From positions 1-20,926 of the forward strand of contig JALGVQ010000061.1 of assembly GCA_025774615.1 (NCBI GenBank): 20,926 nucleotides of DNA, in the 5' to 3' direction. This DNA is from a bacterium (GTDB taxonomy: Bacteria; Blakebacterota; Blakebacteria; Blakebacterales; Blakebacteraceae). This document shows positions 1-7,190 of this stretch, in pieces. Position 1 is the first letter of the stretch. Each line of letters begins with the position of its first letter. The notes beneath the pieces were generated by a model, which saw only the letters and a program-made list of their open reading frames with translations, was not told the DNA's origin and made no database searches. A program made the position numbers and the translations under genes.

Positions 1-1833
1 GGACCAGCCGGATCTTCGAGTGGCGGTCCCCGGATCGAAAGCGGCGAACTCGCCCGGGGCGATGAGACCATCGATACCGGTGAATTCATCGACCTCTATA
101 CCTTTGAGGGAACCGCAGGTGAACAGGTCGTCCTCGACCTTCGCTCGGTCCATTTCGACACCTACCTGATCGTTCTCACACCGGGTCAGGAGAGACAGGA
201 GAACGATGACTTCGAGGGTGACATGGATCGATCCCTGCTCAACCTCGAGCTCACCGAGAGTGGGACCTACACCGTCGGCGTGACCTCCTACGAAGCCGGA
301 GAGACAGGAGGATACGACCTGCACATCCTGCGGGGCAGTCCGGCATCGGTATCAACAGGACCGCGCGTCGAGCAGGGCTCTCTCTCTGCAGGTGACGAGA
401 CTTTGGGCGACGGGGAGTACCTCGATGTCTTCACCTTCGAAGGCCTGCCGGGACAGCACGCCCGGATCGATGTTTCCAGCTCGGCGTTCGACACCTACCT
501 GATCGTGACCGGCCCCGGTGAGTTCCAGGAGGACAACGACGATGCAGATGACGCACCCGGTCACAGTATCGTCGAGTTCGATCTCACCGACAGTGGTACC
601 TACTCCGCCATCATCACCTCCTACTCTACCGGAGAGACCGGTGATTATGAGCTCTCCATCGAAATCGGTTCCGCCGCTCAGGGTGGCACGGATGCTGACA
701 ATCCCGGACAGCAGGACATCCGCCGCCTCTCTCCGGGTCAGAGTCTGTCAGGCAGGCTCGAGTCCGGAGATAATACTCTCGACAGCGGTGAGTACAGTGA
801 CATCTTCACCTTCGATGGCCAGGCAGGTCAGACCATATCGGTCGAACTGGCATCCTCTGAGTTCGACACCTACATCGGTCTCGTCTTCCCTTCGGATGAA
901 CTCCTCGAAAACGATGATCACGAGGGAAGCACGAGCAGATCCCGCATCGATCTCACCCTTCAGGAGAGCGGACGGTACTCTGTTATCGCCACCTCCTACG
1001 CAAGTGGCGAGACAGGATCGTACCAGGTTTCATTGACCACCGGTTCCGCAGGTCCCGCGTCGACATCCGGTCCCTCCGGTGCAGGAGGCAACGTCTACGG
1101 ACTCTTCGTCGGCATCAGTGATTACCCGGGCGAGGGTTCCGACCTGAGCTTCTGCGCCGAGGATGCCACCACCTTCTACTCGGCGATGCAGCGCGGAGCC
1201 GGCATGCCCTCCGGTAACGGGCGCGTCCTTACCGACTCCCAGGCGACCGCGTCCAACGTACGGAACGCTCTGCGTGATTTCGGCAACCGGGTCGGTCCCG
1301 ATGACGTGTTCGTCTTCTTCTACTCAGGTCATGGCAGTCGGGTCGAGAGACCGAGTGGGTTTGAACGTGCCGACCCGGATGGGATCGACGAGTCGATCTA
1401 CCTCTACGACGACCAGATCCTCGACAATGAGATGGCGGAGATCTTCGACGAGATCAATGCCCGTATCGCCATACTCGTGCTCGATTCATGCTTCAGCGGT
1501 GGGTTCGCAAAGGATGTGATCTCGGTTCCCGGCCGGATGGGGTTCTTCTCTTCCGAGGAGGATGTCACCTCGATGGTCGCCGCGAAATTCATGGCAGGCG
1601 GCTATCTGGCCAAGTTCATCTCCGACGCGGTCGGTGGCCGGTACGCCGACATTGACCAGGATGGCGAGATCAATGCGCTTGAGCTCTCACAGTACCTGTT
1701 CGAGCAGTACCGTGCCGAGGTGAAGTCGGGAACCAAGAGTGACTACGTCAGCCTGAACTCCAGGCAGCTCGGCTACCAGCACCTCATCGTCGACCGGGGG
1801 AGCATAGGAGCCTACGATGTCGTATTCAAATAA
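1..1833 (+). CDS. Secreted metacaspase-like (C14) protein with PPC-like repeats, 5'-truncated
   Basis: The frame is open from base 1 to a TAA at 1831-1833, so the start and any signal peptide lie outside the window. By codon number from base 1, three tandem beta domains occupy about 9-110, 120-220 and 240-345. Each carries the pattern F-D-T-Y ... N-D-D ... S-G-x-Y ... T-S-Y-x-x-G-E-T-G, typical of bacterial pre-peptidase C-terminal (PPC) domains, which occur in secreted proteins. A caspase-fold domain follows from about 364. It has the catalytic dyad His444 in YSGHGS and Cys497 in LDSCFSGG, as in the C14 metacaspase/paracaspase family, which cleaves after Arg/Lys or acidic residues. At about 550-561 the loop D-I-D-Q-D-G-E-I-N-A-L-E fits the EF-hand consensus, so calcium dependence is plausible. 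The M28 peptidase starts 46 bases downstream and may be co-transcribed. The family call is firm; substrate and role are unknown. Confidence 0.9.
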   Translation, partial: GPAGSSSGGPRIESGELARGDETIDTGEFIDLYTFEGTAGEQVVLDLRSVHFDTYLIVLTPGQERQENDDFEGDMDRSLLNLELTESGTYTVGVTSYEAGETGGYDLHILRGSPASVSTGPRVEQGSLSAGDETLGDGEYLDVFTFEGLPGQHARIDVSSSAFDTYLIVTGPGEFQEDNDDADDAPGHSIVEFDLTDSGTYSAIITSYSTGETGDYELSIEIGSAAQGGTDADNPGQQDIRRLSPGQSLSGRLESGDNTLDSGEYSDIFTFDGQAGQTISVELASSEFDTYIGLVFPSDELLENDDHEGSTSRSRIDLTLQESGRYSVIATSYASGETGSYQVSLTTGSAGPASTSGPSGAGGNVYGLFVGISDYPGEGSDLSFCAEDATTFYSAMQRGAGMPSGNGRVLTDSQATASNVRNALRDFGNRVGPDDVFVFFYSGHGSRVERPSGFERADPDGIDESIYLYDDQILDNEMAEIFDEINARIAILVLDSCFSGGFAKDVISVPGRMGFFSSEEDVTSMVAAKFMAGGYLAKFISDAVGGRYADIDQDGEINALELSQYLFEQYRAEVKSGTKSDYVSLNSRQLGYQHLIVDRGSIGAYDVVFK

Positions 1834-1879
1834 TCACTCCGGCCTCCGTGCGGTGTGAAGCCATCGGGAGAGGGAACAG

Positions 1880-3028
1880 ATGCAGATGAAGAGAGAACTG
1901 TCGGGACTCGCGCTGATCGCAGTCATCGCGATACAGGGCCAGGCGATAGCGCAACAGGGATCGATTTCGATACAGGAGCAGCGACTTCTTGAATCGATCA
2001 CACCCGCCTCCCTGGAGGGCCACCTCGAGTTCCTCGCCGGCGACGAGCTCATGGGGCGCGACACCCCCTCCCCCGGTCTCGATATGGCTGCTCTCTATAT
2101 CGCCACCCAGTTCAAACGCGCCGGTCTGGAACCGGCTGGGAACGACGGATACTTCCAGAGCGCGTGGTGGGTCATTAATACTGTCGAACGGGAGCGGACC
2201 CTCAGCTCGGGTGAGACCAGGGTATTCAGGTCGCAGCGCCCGGTCCCTGTGGAGGACGCCGAGAACCCTGAGGGGGAGCCGTTCGTGCTCCGGAACGTAG
2301 TCGGCCTTATACCCGGGTCCGATCCGGTTCTGAAGGACACCTACATCCTGGTGACAGCCCATTACGATCACATAGGTGTGAGGTCAGGTTCGGAAACGGA
2401 CAGTATCGCCAACGGGGCCAATGACAACGGAAGTGGAACGGTCGGCGTGATCGAACTCGGGGCCGCGCTCGCCCGGCTCGCAACAGCACCGAAGAGAAGC
2501 ATCCTCTTCATCGCCTGGTTCGGCGAGGAGAAGGGAATGCTCGGCTCGGCGTACTATGCCGAGCATCCTGTCGTACCGCTGGAGAAAACGATCGGCGTCG
2601 TCAACCTGGAGATGATCGGACGAACCGATGGAGTTGGCGGGGATCAGACCAATCGCGCCTCCTTCACCGGCTTCGACTTCACGGATCTGCCGCTGACCTT
2701 TGTTGAGGTGGGAGATCAGATCGGGATCGAGGTCTACCGGCATCCACAGAACTCTGAACGGTATTTCGGTGCCAGTGACAACGGCCCCCTGGCACGTAAA
2801 GGGGTTCCGGCCCATACGATCTGCGTGACCTTCTCCTACGACGACTACCATCAGGTAGGAGATCACTGGGAGAAGATCGACTTCGGGAACATGGCCAGAA
2901 CGACCCGGTTGCTTGCGATCGGACTCCTCAGGATGGCGAACAGCGACCGGGTGCCGGTCTGGAATGAGGAGAACCCGGGTGCTGAACGGTATATCCAGGC
3001 CTGGAAGGAACTTCACGGGAAAGGATAA
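1880..3028 (+). CDS. Secreted M28-family zinc aminopeptidase
   Basis: This 382-residue protein has a Sec signal peptide with a likely cut after A-I-A at residue 24, so it acts in the periplasm or outside the cell. The M28 metallopeptidase motifs appear in order: His161 and Asp163 in AHYDHIG, Asp182 in ANDNGSG, Glu216-Glu217 in WFGEEKGMLGS (general base and metal ligand), Glu244 in NLEMIG, and His324 in DDYHQVGDHW. These make a two-zinc active site that removes N-terminal residues from peptides. The fourth metal ligand is more often Asp (NLDM); here it is Glu. ATG 1880 follows a purine-rich GGGAGAGGGA at 1866-1875; ATG 1886 is a less likely alternative start. It lies 46 bases after the caspase gene on the same strand, which suggests a small secreted-protease operon. 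Exact substrate specificity cannot be read from the sequence. Confidence 0.93.
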   Translation: MQMKRELSGLALIAVIAIQGQAIAQQGSISIQEQRLLESITPASLEGHLEFLAGDELMGRDTPSPGLDMAALYIATQFKRAGLEPAGNDGYFQSAWWVINTVERERTLSSGETRVFRSQRPVPVEDAENPEGEPFVLRNVVGLIPGSDPVLKDTYILVTAHYDHIGVRSGSETDSIANGANDNGSGTVGVIELGAALARLATAPKRSILFIAWFGEEKGMLGSAYYAEHPVVPLEKTIGVVNLEMIGRTDGVGGDQTNRASFTGFDFTDLPLTFVEVGDQIGIEVYRHPQNSERYFGASDNGPLARKGVPAHTICVTFSYDDYHQVGDHWEKIDFGNMARTTRLLAIGLLRMANSDRVPVWNEENPGAERYIQAWKELHGKG

Positions 3029-3058
3029 CGGCCCGGGAGTGTCCATGCTCTGAGACAT

Positions 3059-3084
3059 CGCGTGTCCTTTTATCGGGACATGTG
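3059..3084 (+). terminator. Hairpin downstream of the M28 gene, possible terminator
   Basis: CGCGTGTCC at 3059-3067 can pair with GGACATGTG at 3076-3084 (9 pairs, two of them G-U) around the loop TTTTATCG. It lies 30 bases after the M28 stop codon. The following bases are only moderately T-rich (ATTATTTCGTT), so intrinsic termination would be weak. Confidence 0.35.
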
Positions 3085-3139
3085 CGAGCCATTATTTCGT
3101 TCCTGACAGGCACAGGTGCGCTTCCGGTCCACTATATCA

Positions 3140-3191
3140 TGATTCACAGTGCCCTGGTTTATCTGTAACCACCTGATTCACAACAGGTTAC
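3140..3191. repeat. Direct repeat TGATTCACA plus dyad GTAACC/GGTTAC
   Basis: TGATTCACA occurs at 3140-3148 and again at 3174-3182, 34 bases apart. Around the second copy are two alternative perfect inverted repeats: GTAACC 3165-3170 with GGTTAC 3186-3191, and ACCTG 3171-3175 with CAGGT 3184-3188. This could be an operator for the lipoprotein gene, but no regulator can be named. Confidence 0.35.
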
Positions 3192-3383
3192 TGACAAACT
3201 AACCGATCTGTTCATTTCCAGTTCCAGATACACTCCTCGTGGCATGGTTCTTGCGATTGTATATGAATCGGAAGCAGCAACAACCGACCATATCCAGGGC
3301 AAGGTCTATTCTTACAAGCCATGTCTATGATTCTCGAAACCAGGAAGACCGGTCATTCACGATCTGTGGATGTGTACCGACTG

Positions 3384-4283
3384 ATGGGCAGGAGCAGCCG
3401 TCCGCTCTGTATAGCTGTACTGACCATAGCATTGTGTATGGTTTCCTGCGCTGCTCCTGCCCGGATGTACTTCATCGAAGAAACCGCTCCCTATTCCATC
3501 GATCTTTCGCAGGGAACAGCCTGGGTCTACTGGATGATCGATCAGGATGAAACCGGCAGCCGATCGGCTCCCCTCGACACGCTCATCACCTGGGTTGAAA
3601 AAGAAGTGTACCACCCGCGGAACAGGATCCTCATCGATCCCCTGGTGAACTTCACCCGCCATCCCGCTTATGAAGAATTCCGGCACGACCCGGGGGCGCT
3701 GATCAGGCACCTGAAGGACGATCCGGTATTGCTGCCATTCGGCAGTTTCCACCTGCCCGCGGCAGGGTGGTTCGACTCCACCGGGTTCATCGAACATCAG
3801 GTGGTGAAAGTCGTCGGTCCCGTCTGCCTGATAGAGGCGATCGGTGATTCATCTCTGGGGAAGTATCCTCACTACATGGCGAACTCCACCGCCGGGCTCC
3901 TCGATCTGACCAGCTGGATCTGGCAAGGGAATGAAGAGGCGCCCCGCCCTGTCTATCGCCCCTATATCCGGATGGCCGACCTGATCGTTCCCGCTGCGGG
4001 ATCGAGAATCGGAGGCTGGAACACCGGTCAGAGCGGCTGGATGGTGACCGCGACCGACACACTCATCACCGTTCCCTCTGGCTCGTACTCCTGCATTGAG
4101 GTGTCCTACTACCAGGAATCGGACGCACCCGATGGTCCCGGATTCGAGGAATACCGGGAATACTGGACACCGGGTGTGGGACTGATCGCCTGGATCGACA
4201 GCAGGAGACACGGTGACGGGCACTGGGTCCTGGCTGAATATGGACCGGGAGCCGGCGGTGGACCGGCCAGAAATCCTGACTGA
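3384..4283 (+). CDS. Lipoprotein of unknown function
   Basis: From ATG 3384 this is a 299-residue protein. It has an arginine-containing N-region (MGRSSR), a hydrophobic stretch and a lipobox-like M-V-S-C at Cys22, so it is probably a lipoprotein. The frame also opens at ATG 3321, but that would put 21 extra polar residues before the signal sequence. Neither start has a good Shine-Dalgarno site; 3384 was chosen because it makes a normal signal peptide. The rest is rich in Trp, Tyr and Pro and has no enzyme motif I recognise. Near the C-terminus, V-P-S-G-S-Y-S-C-I-E-V followed by E-Y-W-T-P-G-V-G-L-I-A-W resembles a pattern common in exported beta-rich proteins (VPAGxFxC ... YxPGVGLV). It ends in TGA. 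The ADOP permease follows after 174 bases. Function unknown. Confidence 0.75.
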   Translation: MGRSSRPLCIAVLTIALCMVSCAAPARMYFIEETAPYSIDLSQGTAWVYWMIDQDETGSRSAPLDTLITWVEKEVYHPRNRILIDPLVNFTRHPAYEEFRHDPGALIRHLKDDPVLLPFGSFHLPAAGWFDSTGFIEHQVVKVVGPVCLIEAIGDSSLGKYPHYMANSTAGLLDLTSWIWQGNEEAPRPVYRPYIRMADLIVPAAGSRIGGWNTGQSGWMVTATDTLITVPSGSYSCIEVSYYQESDAPDGPGFEEYREYWTPGVGLIAWIDSRRHGDGHWVLAEYGPGAGGGPARNPD

Positions 4284-4330
4284 ATAATACGTATCTGTAT
4301 AATCCTGCCACAATCCTGCATCGGAACGAA

Positions 4331-4371
4331 ACTTCACTACTCTGAAGTACGTAATAGTAAGTGCGTAATAG
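4331..4371. repeat. Inverted repeat and tandem 13-base repeat upstream of the ADOP gene
   Basis: ACTTCA at 4331-4336 and TGAAGT at 4343-4348 form a perfect dyad with a 6-base spacer. Overlapping its right arm, AAGTACGTAATAG (4345-4357) is repeated with one mismatch as AAGTGCGTAATAG (4359-4371), a 14-base period. The array lies 87 bases before the permease start, and a TTGACA occurs at 4417-4422. It may be a regulator-binding array; that is inference. Confidence 0.4.
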
Positions 4372-4457
4372 AACAGGAACGGCATGCAGGGTGGATCCAT
4401 GTGGGGATTTCCACTTTTGACAGCCTCCAGAGCTGACACCCTCACCAGGATCTGTCG

Positions 4458-6875
4458 ATGAGTTCTCTTCTCCAGGATTTCCGCCACAGCGTCCGGATGT
4501 TCGTGAAGAACCCGGGCCTTGCCATCACCTGTGTGGTGACGCTGGCATTGGGCATCGGTCTCACCACCACGATGTTCATCATCGTCAACGGCGCATTGTA
4601 TGAACCGCTCCCCTTCGAAGAGTCCCGGGACCTGCGGTTCCTCACGGGGAACAATCCTTCCGAAGGCCTGGATCAGATGGGCATCTCGATCCACGACTTC
4701 ACCGACATGCGGGCCCAGCAGACCTCGTTCGAGGATCTCTCGGGTTGGTATGGGGGCACTGTCAATATCGTCAGCGAGGGAGATAATCCGATCCGGTACG
4801 ATGGCGCGTTCATCACTCCCGGCGCTTTCTCCGCTCTGCGGATCCAGCCCGTGATGGGCCGGATCTTCACCGAAGAGGAGCGGGCAAGTGACGCGTTACC
4901 GGTGATCGTGATCGGGTATGACGTCTGGCAGACCCGGTTCGAAGGTGATCCGGAGATCCTGGGCAGATCGATCCGGGTCAACGGTGAGACTTCGACGATC
5001 ATCGGCGTCATGCCCGAGGGATTCTTCTTCCCGATGGAAGAAGAACTCTGGCTGCCCCAGAAACAGGATCCCCTGGTACTCCTGAGGGGTGACGGCGTCT
5101 ATCTGAATGTGATGGGACGCCTGAGAAAGGGTGTCAACGACGAGCAGGCGACCGAGGAATTCAACTCCATTGCCGCCAACCTGGCCCGTGAGTATCCCGA
5201 GACGAATGAAGGTGTTGGCATCCAGGTTCAGAAAATTTCCGCGCTGATCATGGGATCCGAGGGAAACATCGTACTCCACCTGATGCTGGTGGCCACATTC
5301 GCGGTGATGCTGATCGCCTGCTTCAACGTGGCGAACCTCCTGCTGGCGCGCGCATCCCTGCGCACCAGGGAGATGGCGGTCCGGACCTCTCTCGGAGCGA
5401 CCCGGAAGAGGTTGATCAGACAACTCGTCATCGAGGCATCATCCCTCTCTGTTGTCGGAGCTGCAATCGGTCTTGCCCTCGGTCACATCGGTATCACGAT
5501 ATTCATGCAGTACGCCCAGGGGAGCGATCCGCCCTACTGGTTCAAGTTCAACATCGATCTGAATGTGATCCTCTTTGTTACCGGGATGATGCTTATCTCC
5601 TCCCTTTTTGCGGGGATATTCCCGGCACTCCAGGCTTCAAGCCCCAATATCAATGAGGTCCTCAAGGATGAATCCCGGGGCGCTTCTGGTTTCCGCATGT
5701 CGAGATTCAGCAGGTTCCTGGTCATCTCCGAGATAGCCTTTTCACTCGGCCTCCTCTTCGCGGCTGGCCTGATCACGCAGAGTGTGATGAACCTCAGCCG
5801 GTTCGACTTCGGGATCGAGGGTGAGAACGTCATGACCGCAAGGCTCGGTCTGTTCGATACCGACTATCCGACCGTCGAGAGCCGAACGCAGTTCTTCAAG
5901 GAACTCCATGCACAACTGAATGAGATTCCAGGTGTCTTCTCAGCATCAATCACTCCCTTCCTGCCGGTACGCGGTGCCGATGGAACCGACTTCATATTCG
6001 AGGGGGTCGATTATCCCCCCGAATCAGATTTCCCCTTCACCAATCTGAAGCCCGTCACCCCCGATTATTTCAATACCTTCGGGATCGAGATCCTCCAGGG
6101 CCGTGATTTTACCTCTACCGACGTTGCCGGCGGACTCCCCGTAGCTCTCGTAAACCAGAGTTTTGCGGAGAAATGGTCTCCGGGTGAGAGCCCGATCGGA
6201 AAGCGGGCGCGGGGGGCCACCGATGGCGGGAATGACCCCTGGTTCACCATCATCGGGGTAGTCGGAGATGAATGGACCGATACCGAGAACAATGTACCGG
6301 AGATCGCTTATGTAAGCCTCTACCAGTCAGATGCCGAGTTCGTCAGTCTGGCGGTGATGACCGGTGGCGATCCGCTTTCCTACGCCTCTGCAATACGCGG
6401 GGCAGTACAATCGGTGGATGGAGACCTCCCGATCTACTGGGTCATGCCGATGAGTGAAGTGATCTTCGAGGTGACCTGGTTCTACGCGGTCTTCGGGTCG
6501 ATGATTATGATCGCCGGGCTCTTTGCGCTCTTTCTTGCTTCGATCGGTCTCTACGGCGTGATGGCCTTCTCCGTCAGTCGCCGGACGCAGGAACTGGGGA
6601 TCAGGATGGCACTCGGCGCACAATCGGGGAACCTGGTTCGCATGATCGTCAGACAGGCCGTGGTGCAGCTTGTAATCGGCGTGGTTCTCGGTATCGGTCT
6701 TGCGCTGGGTCTCGCTCAGGGTGTCCGTATGCTCCTTTTCGGGGTCTCTCCAACCGATCCCGTCATGTTCGTACTCATCGTGGTGATCCTGGGTGGGACC
6801 GGGACCCTTGCCTCACTCATCCCGGCAAGACGGGCGACCCGTATCGATCCATTGATGACTCTCAGGTATGAATAG
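4458..6875 (+). CDS. ADOP-family (MacB/FtsX-like) duplicated orphan permease, copy 1
   Basis: The 805 residues match the usual length (about 800) of the ADOP family, which duplicates the MacB periplasmic domain plus FtsX permease unit. One membrane segment (about 21-46) is followed by a periplasmic domain. Three membrane segments (about 270-400) follow, including NVANLLLARASLRTREMAVR. Then come a second N-terminal-type segment near 415-440, a second periplasmic domain, and three last membrane segments (about 675-800) with RRTQELGIRMALGAQ. The end, PARRATRIDPLMTLRYE, is a family signature. Relatives work with ABC ATPases to move substrates or transmit mechanical force across the envelope, but no ATPase gene lies nearby, as is typical of ADOPs. 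ATG 4458 follows AGGA with a 7-base spacer. Substrate unknown. Confidence 0.93.
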   Translation: MSSLLQDFRHSVRMFVKNPGLAITCVVTLALGIGLTTTMFIIVNGALYEPLPFEESRDLRFLTGNNPSEGLDQMGISIHDFTDMRAQQTSFEDLSGWYGGTVNIVSEGDNPIRYDGAFITPGAFSALRIQPVMGRIFTEEERASDALPVIVIGYDVWQTRFEGDPEILGRSIRVNGETSTIIGVMPEGFFFPMEEELWLPQKQDPLVLLRGDGVYLNVMGRLRKGVNDEQATEEFNSIAANLAREYPETNEGVGIQVQKISALIMGSEGNIVLHLMLVATFAVMLIACFNVANLLLARASLRTREMAVRTSLGATRKRLIRQLVIEASSLSVVGAAIGLALGHIGITIFMQYAQGSDPPYWFKFNIDLNVILFVTGMMLISSLFAGIFPALQASSPNINEVLKDESRGASGFRMSRFSRFLVISEIAFSLGLLFAAGLITQSVMNLSRFDFGIEGENVMTARLGLFDTDYPTVESRTQFFKELHAQLNEIPGVFSASITPFLPVRGADGTDFIFEGVDYPPESDFPFTNLKPVTPDYFNTFGIEILQGRDFTSTDVAGGLPVALVNQSFAEKWSPGESPIGKRARGATDGGNDPWFTIIGVVGDEWTDTENNVPEIAYVSLYQSDAEFVSLAVMTGGDPLSYASAIRGAVQSVDGDLPIYWVMPMSEVIFEVTWFYAVFGSMIMIAGLFALFLASIGLYGVMAFSVSRRTQELGIRMALGAQSGNLVRMIVRQAVVQLVIGVVLGIGLALGLAQGVRMLLFGVSPTDPVMFVLIVVILGGTGTLASLIPARRATRIDPLMTLRYE

Positions 6876-6965
6876 ACGATAACCTGATGTAGACTCGCCT
6901 GCGATCGGATCTGGTTCACACCGAGAGGGAGCCCCGCACGGGTTCAGTGATGAATATTTCCGGAG

Positions 6966-6987
6966 GGCGACAACGGCAACAGTCGCC
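6966..6987. repeat. Inverted repeat in the gap after ADOP copy 1
   Basis: GGCGAC (6966-6971) and GTCGCC (6982-6987) are perfect complements around a 10-base loop, 91 bases after the ADOP stop codon. There is no T-tract, so a terminator role is uncertain. The 205-base gap 6876-7080 otherwise holds only the dyad at 7015-7030. Confidence 0.3.
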
Positions 6988-7014
6988 TGGTTCGAGAAGT
7001 GTCTACTGGACAGA

Positions 7015-7030
7015 TAGTTCATCAGAACTA
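7015..7030. promoter_or_regulatory. 16-base dyad upstream of the TlpA-like gene
   Basis: TAGTTC-ATCA-GAACTA is a perfect 6-4-6 palindrome, 50 bases before GTG 7081. The form suits a dimeric repressor or activator site, or a small mRNA hairpin. No regulator is encoded beside it. Confidence 0.35.
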
Positions 7031-7080
7031 GATTCTTGATGCAGATGAGATCCAGAAAACCAGGCACAAGGGAGATGTTT

Positions 7081-7190
7081 GTGAAGAAGATACGACAATT
7101 GAGAGGCGTTCCATGGTTGGCTCTGGTACCACTCCTGATCCTGGGATTATCAGGCTGCTCGAAGGAGCGCCGGCCACCGCTGCGCTGGAT
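7081..7190 (+). other. Lipoprotein signal peptide in a different frame from the TlpA-like body (apparent frameshift)
   Basis: GTG 7081 follows AGGGAG (7069-7074) with a 6-base spacer, an excellent ribosome-binding site. It encodes K-K-I-R-Q-L-R, a hydrophobic stretch, then the lipobox L-S-G-C with Cys26 at 7156-7158, a textbook lipoprotein leader. After S-K-E this frame becomes arginine-rich nonsense and stops at 7303-7305. The frame one base back (codon starts divisible by 3) carries the natural continuation, ATAALDTLQAEYDSSELARG. Joining leader and body needs a -1 shift, or one missing base, at about 7159-7180. No classic slippery heptamer is visible there, although an SD-like AAGGAG lies within it. 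The cause may be a sequencing indel, a true mutation or recoding. Confidence 0.7.

Larger units (their letters stand above)
3029..3383. other. Non-coding stretch between the M28 peptidase and the lipoprotein gene
   Basis: No convincing gene is seen on either strand. A 103-codon open frame at 3239-3550 overlaps the lipoprotein frame and resembles nothing. The stretch holds a hairpin just after the M28 gene (3059-3084), a dyad at 3165-3191 and a 9-base direct repeat TGATTCACA at 3140-3148 and 3174-3182. It is more AT-rich than the flanking genes, as expected of a promoter region. No clear -35/-10 pair stands out. Confidence 0.6.

Noticed and set aside
2384-3058. Minus-strand open frame of 224 codons
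   Set aside because: Antisense to the conserved M28 catalytic region; low-plausibility translation.
4417-4445. TTGACA at 4417 as the -35 box of a sigma-70 promoter
   Set aside because: No -10-like hexamer lies 16-18 bases downstream.
3849-4694. Minus-strand open frame of 281 codons
   Set aside because: It runs across the 3' end of the lipoprotein gene, the intergenic repeats and the 5' end of ADOP copy 1, and its translation resembles nothing.
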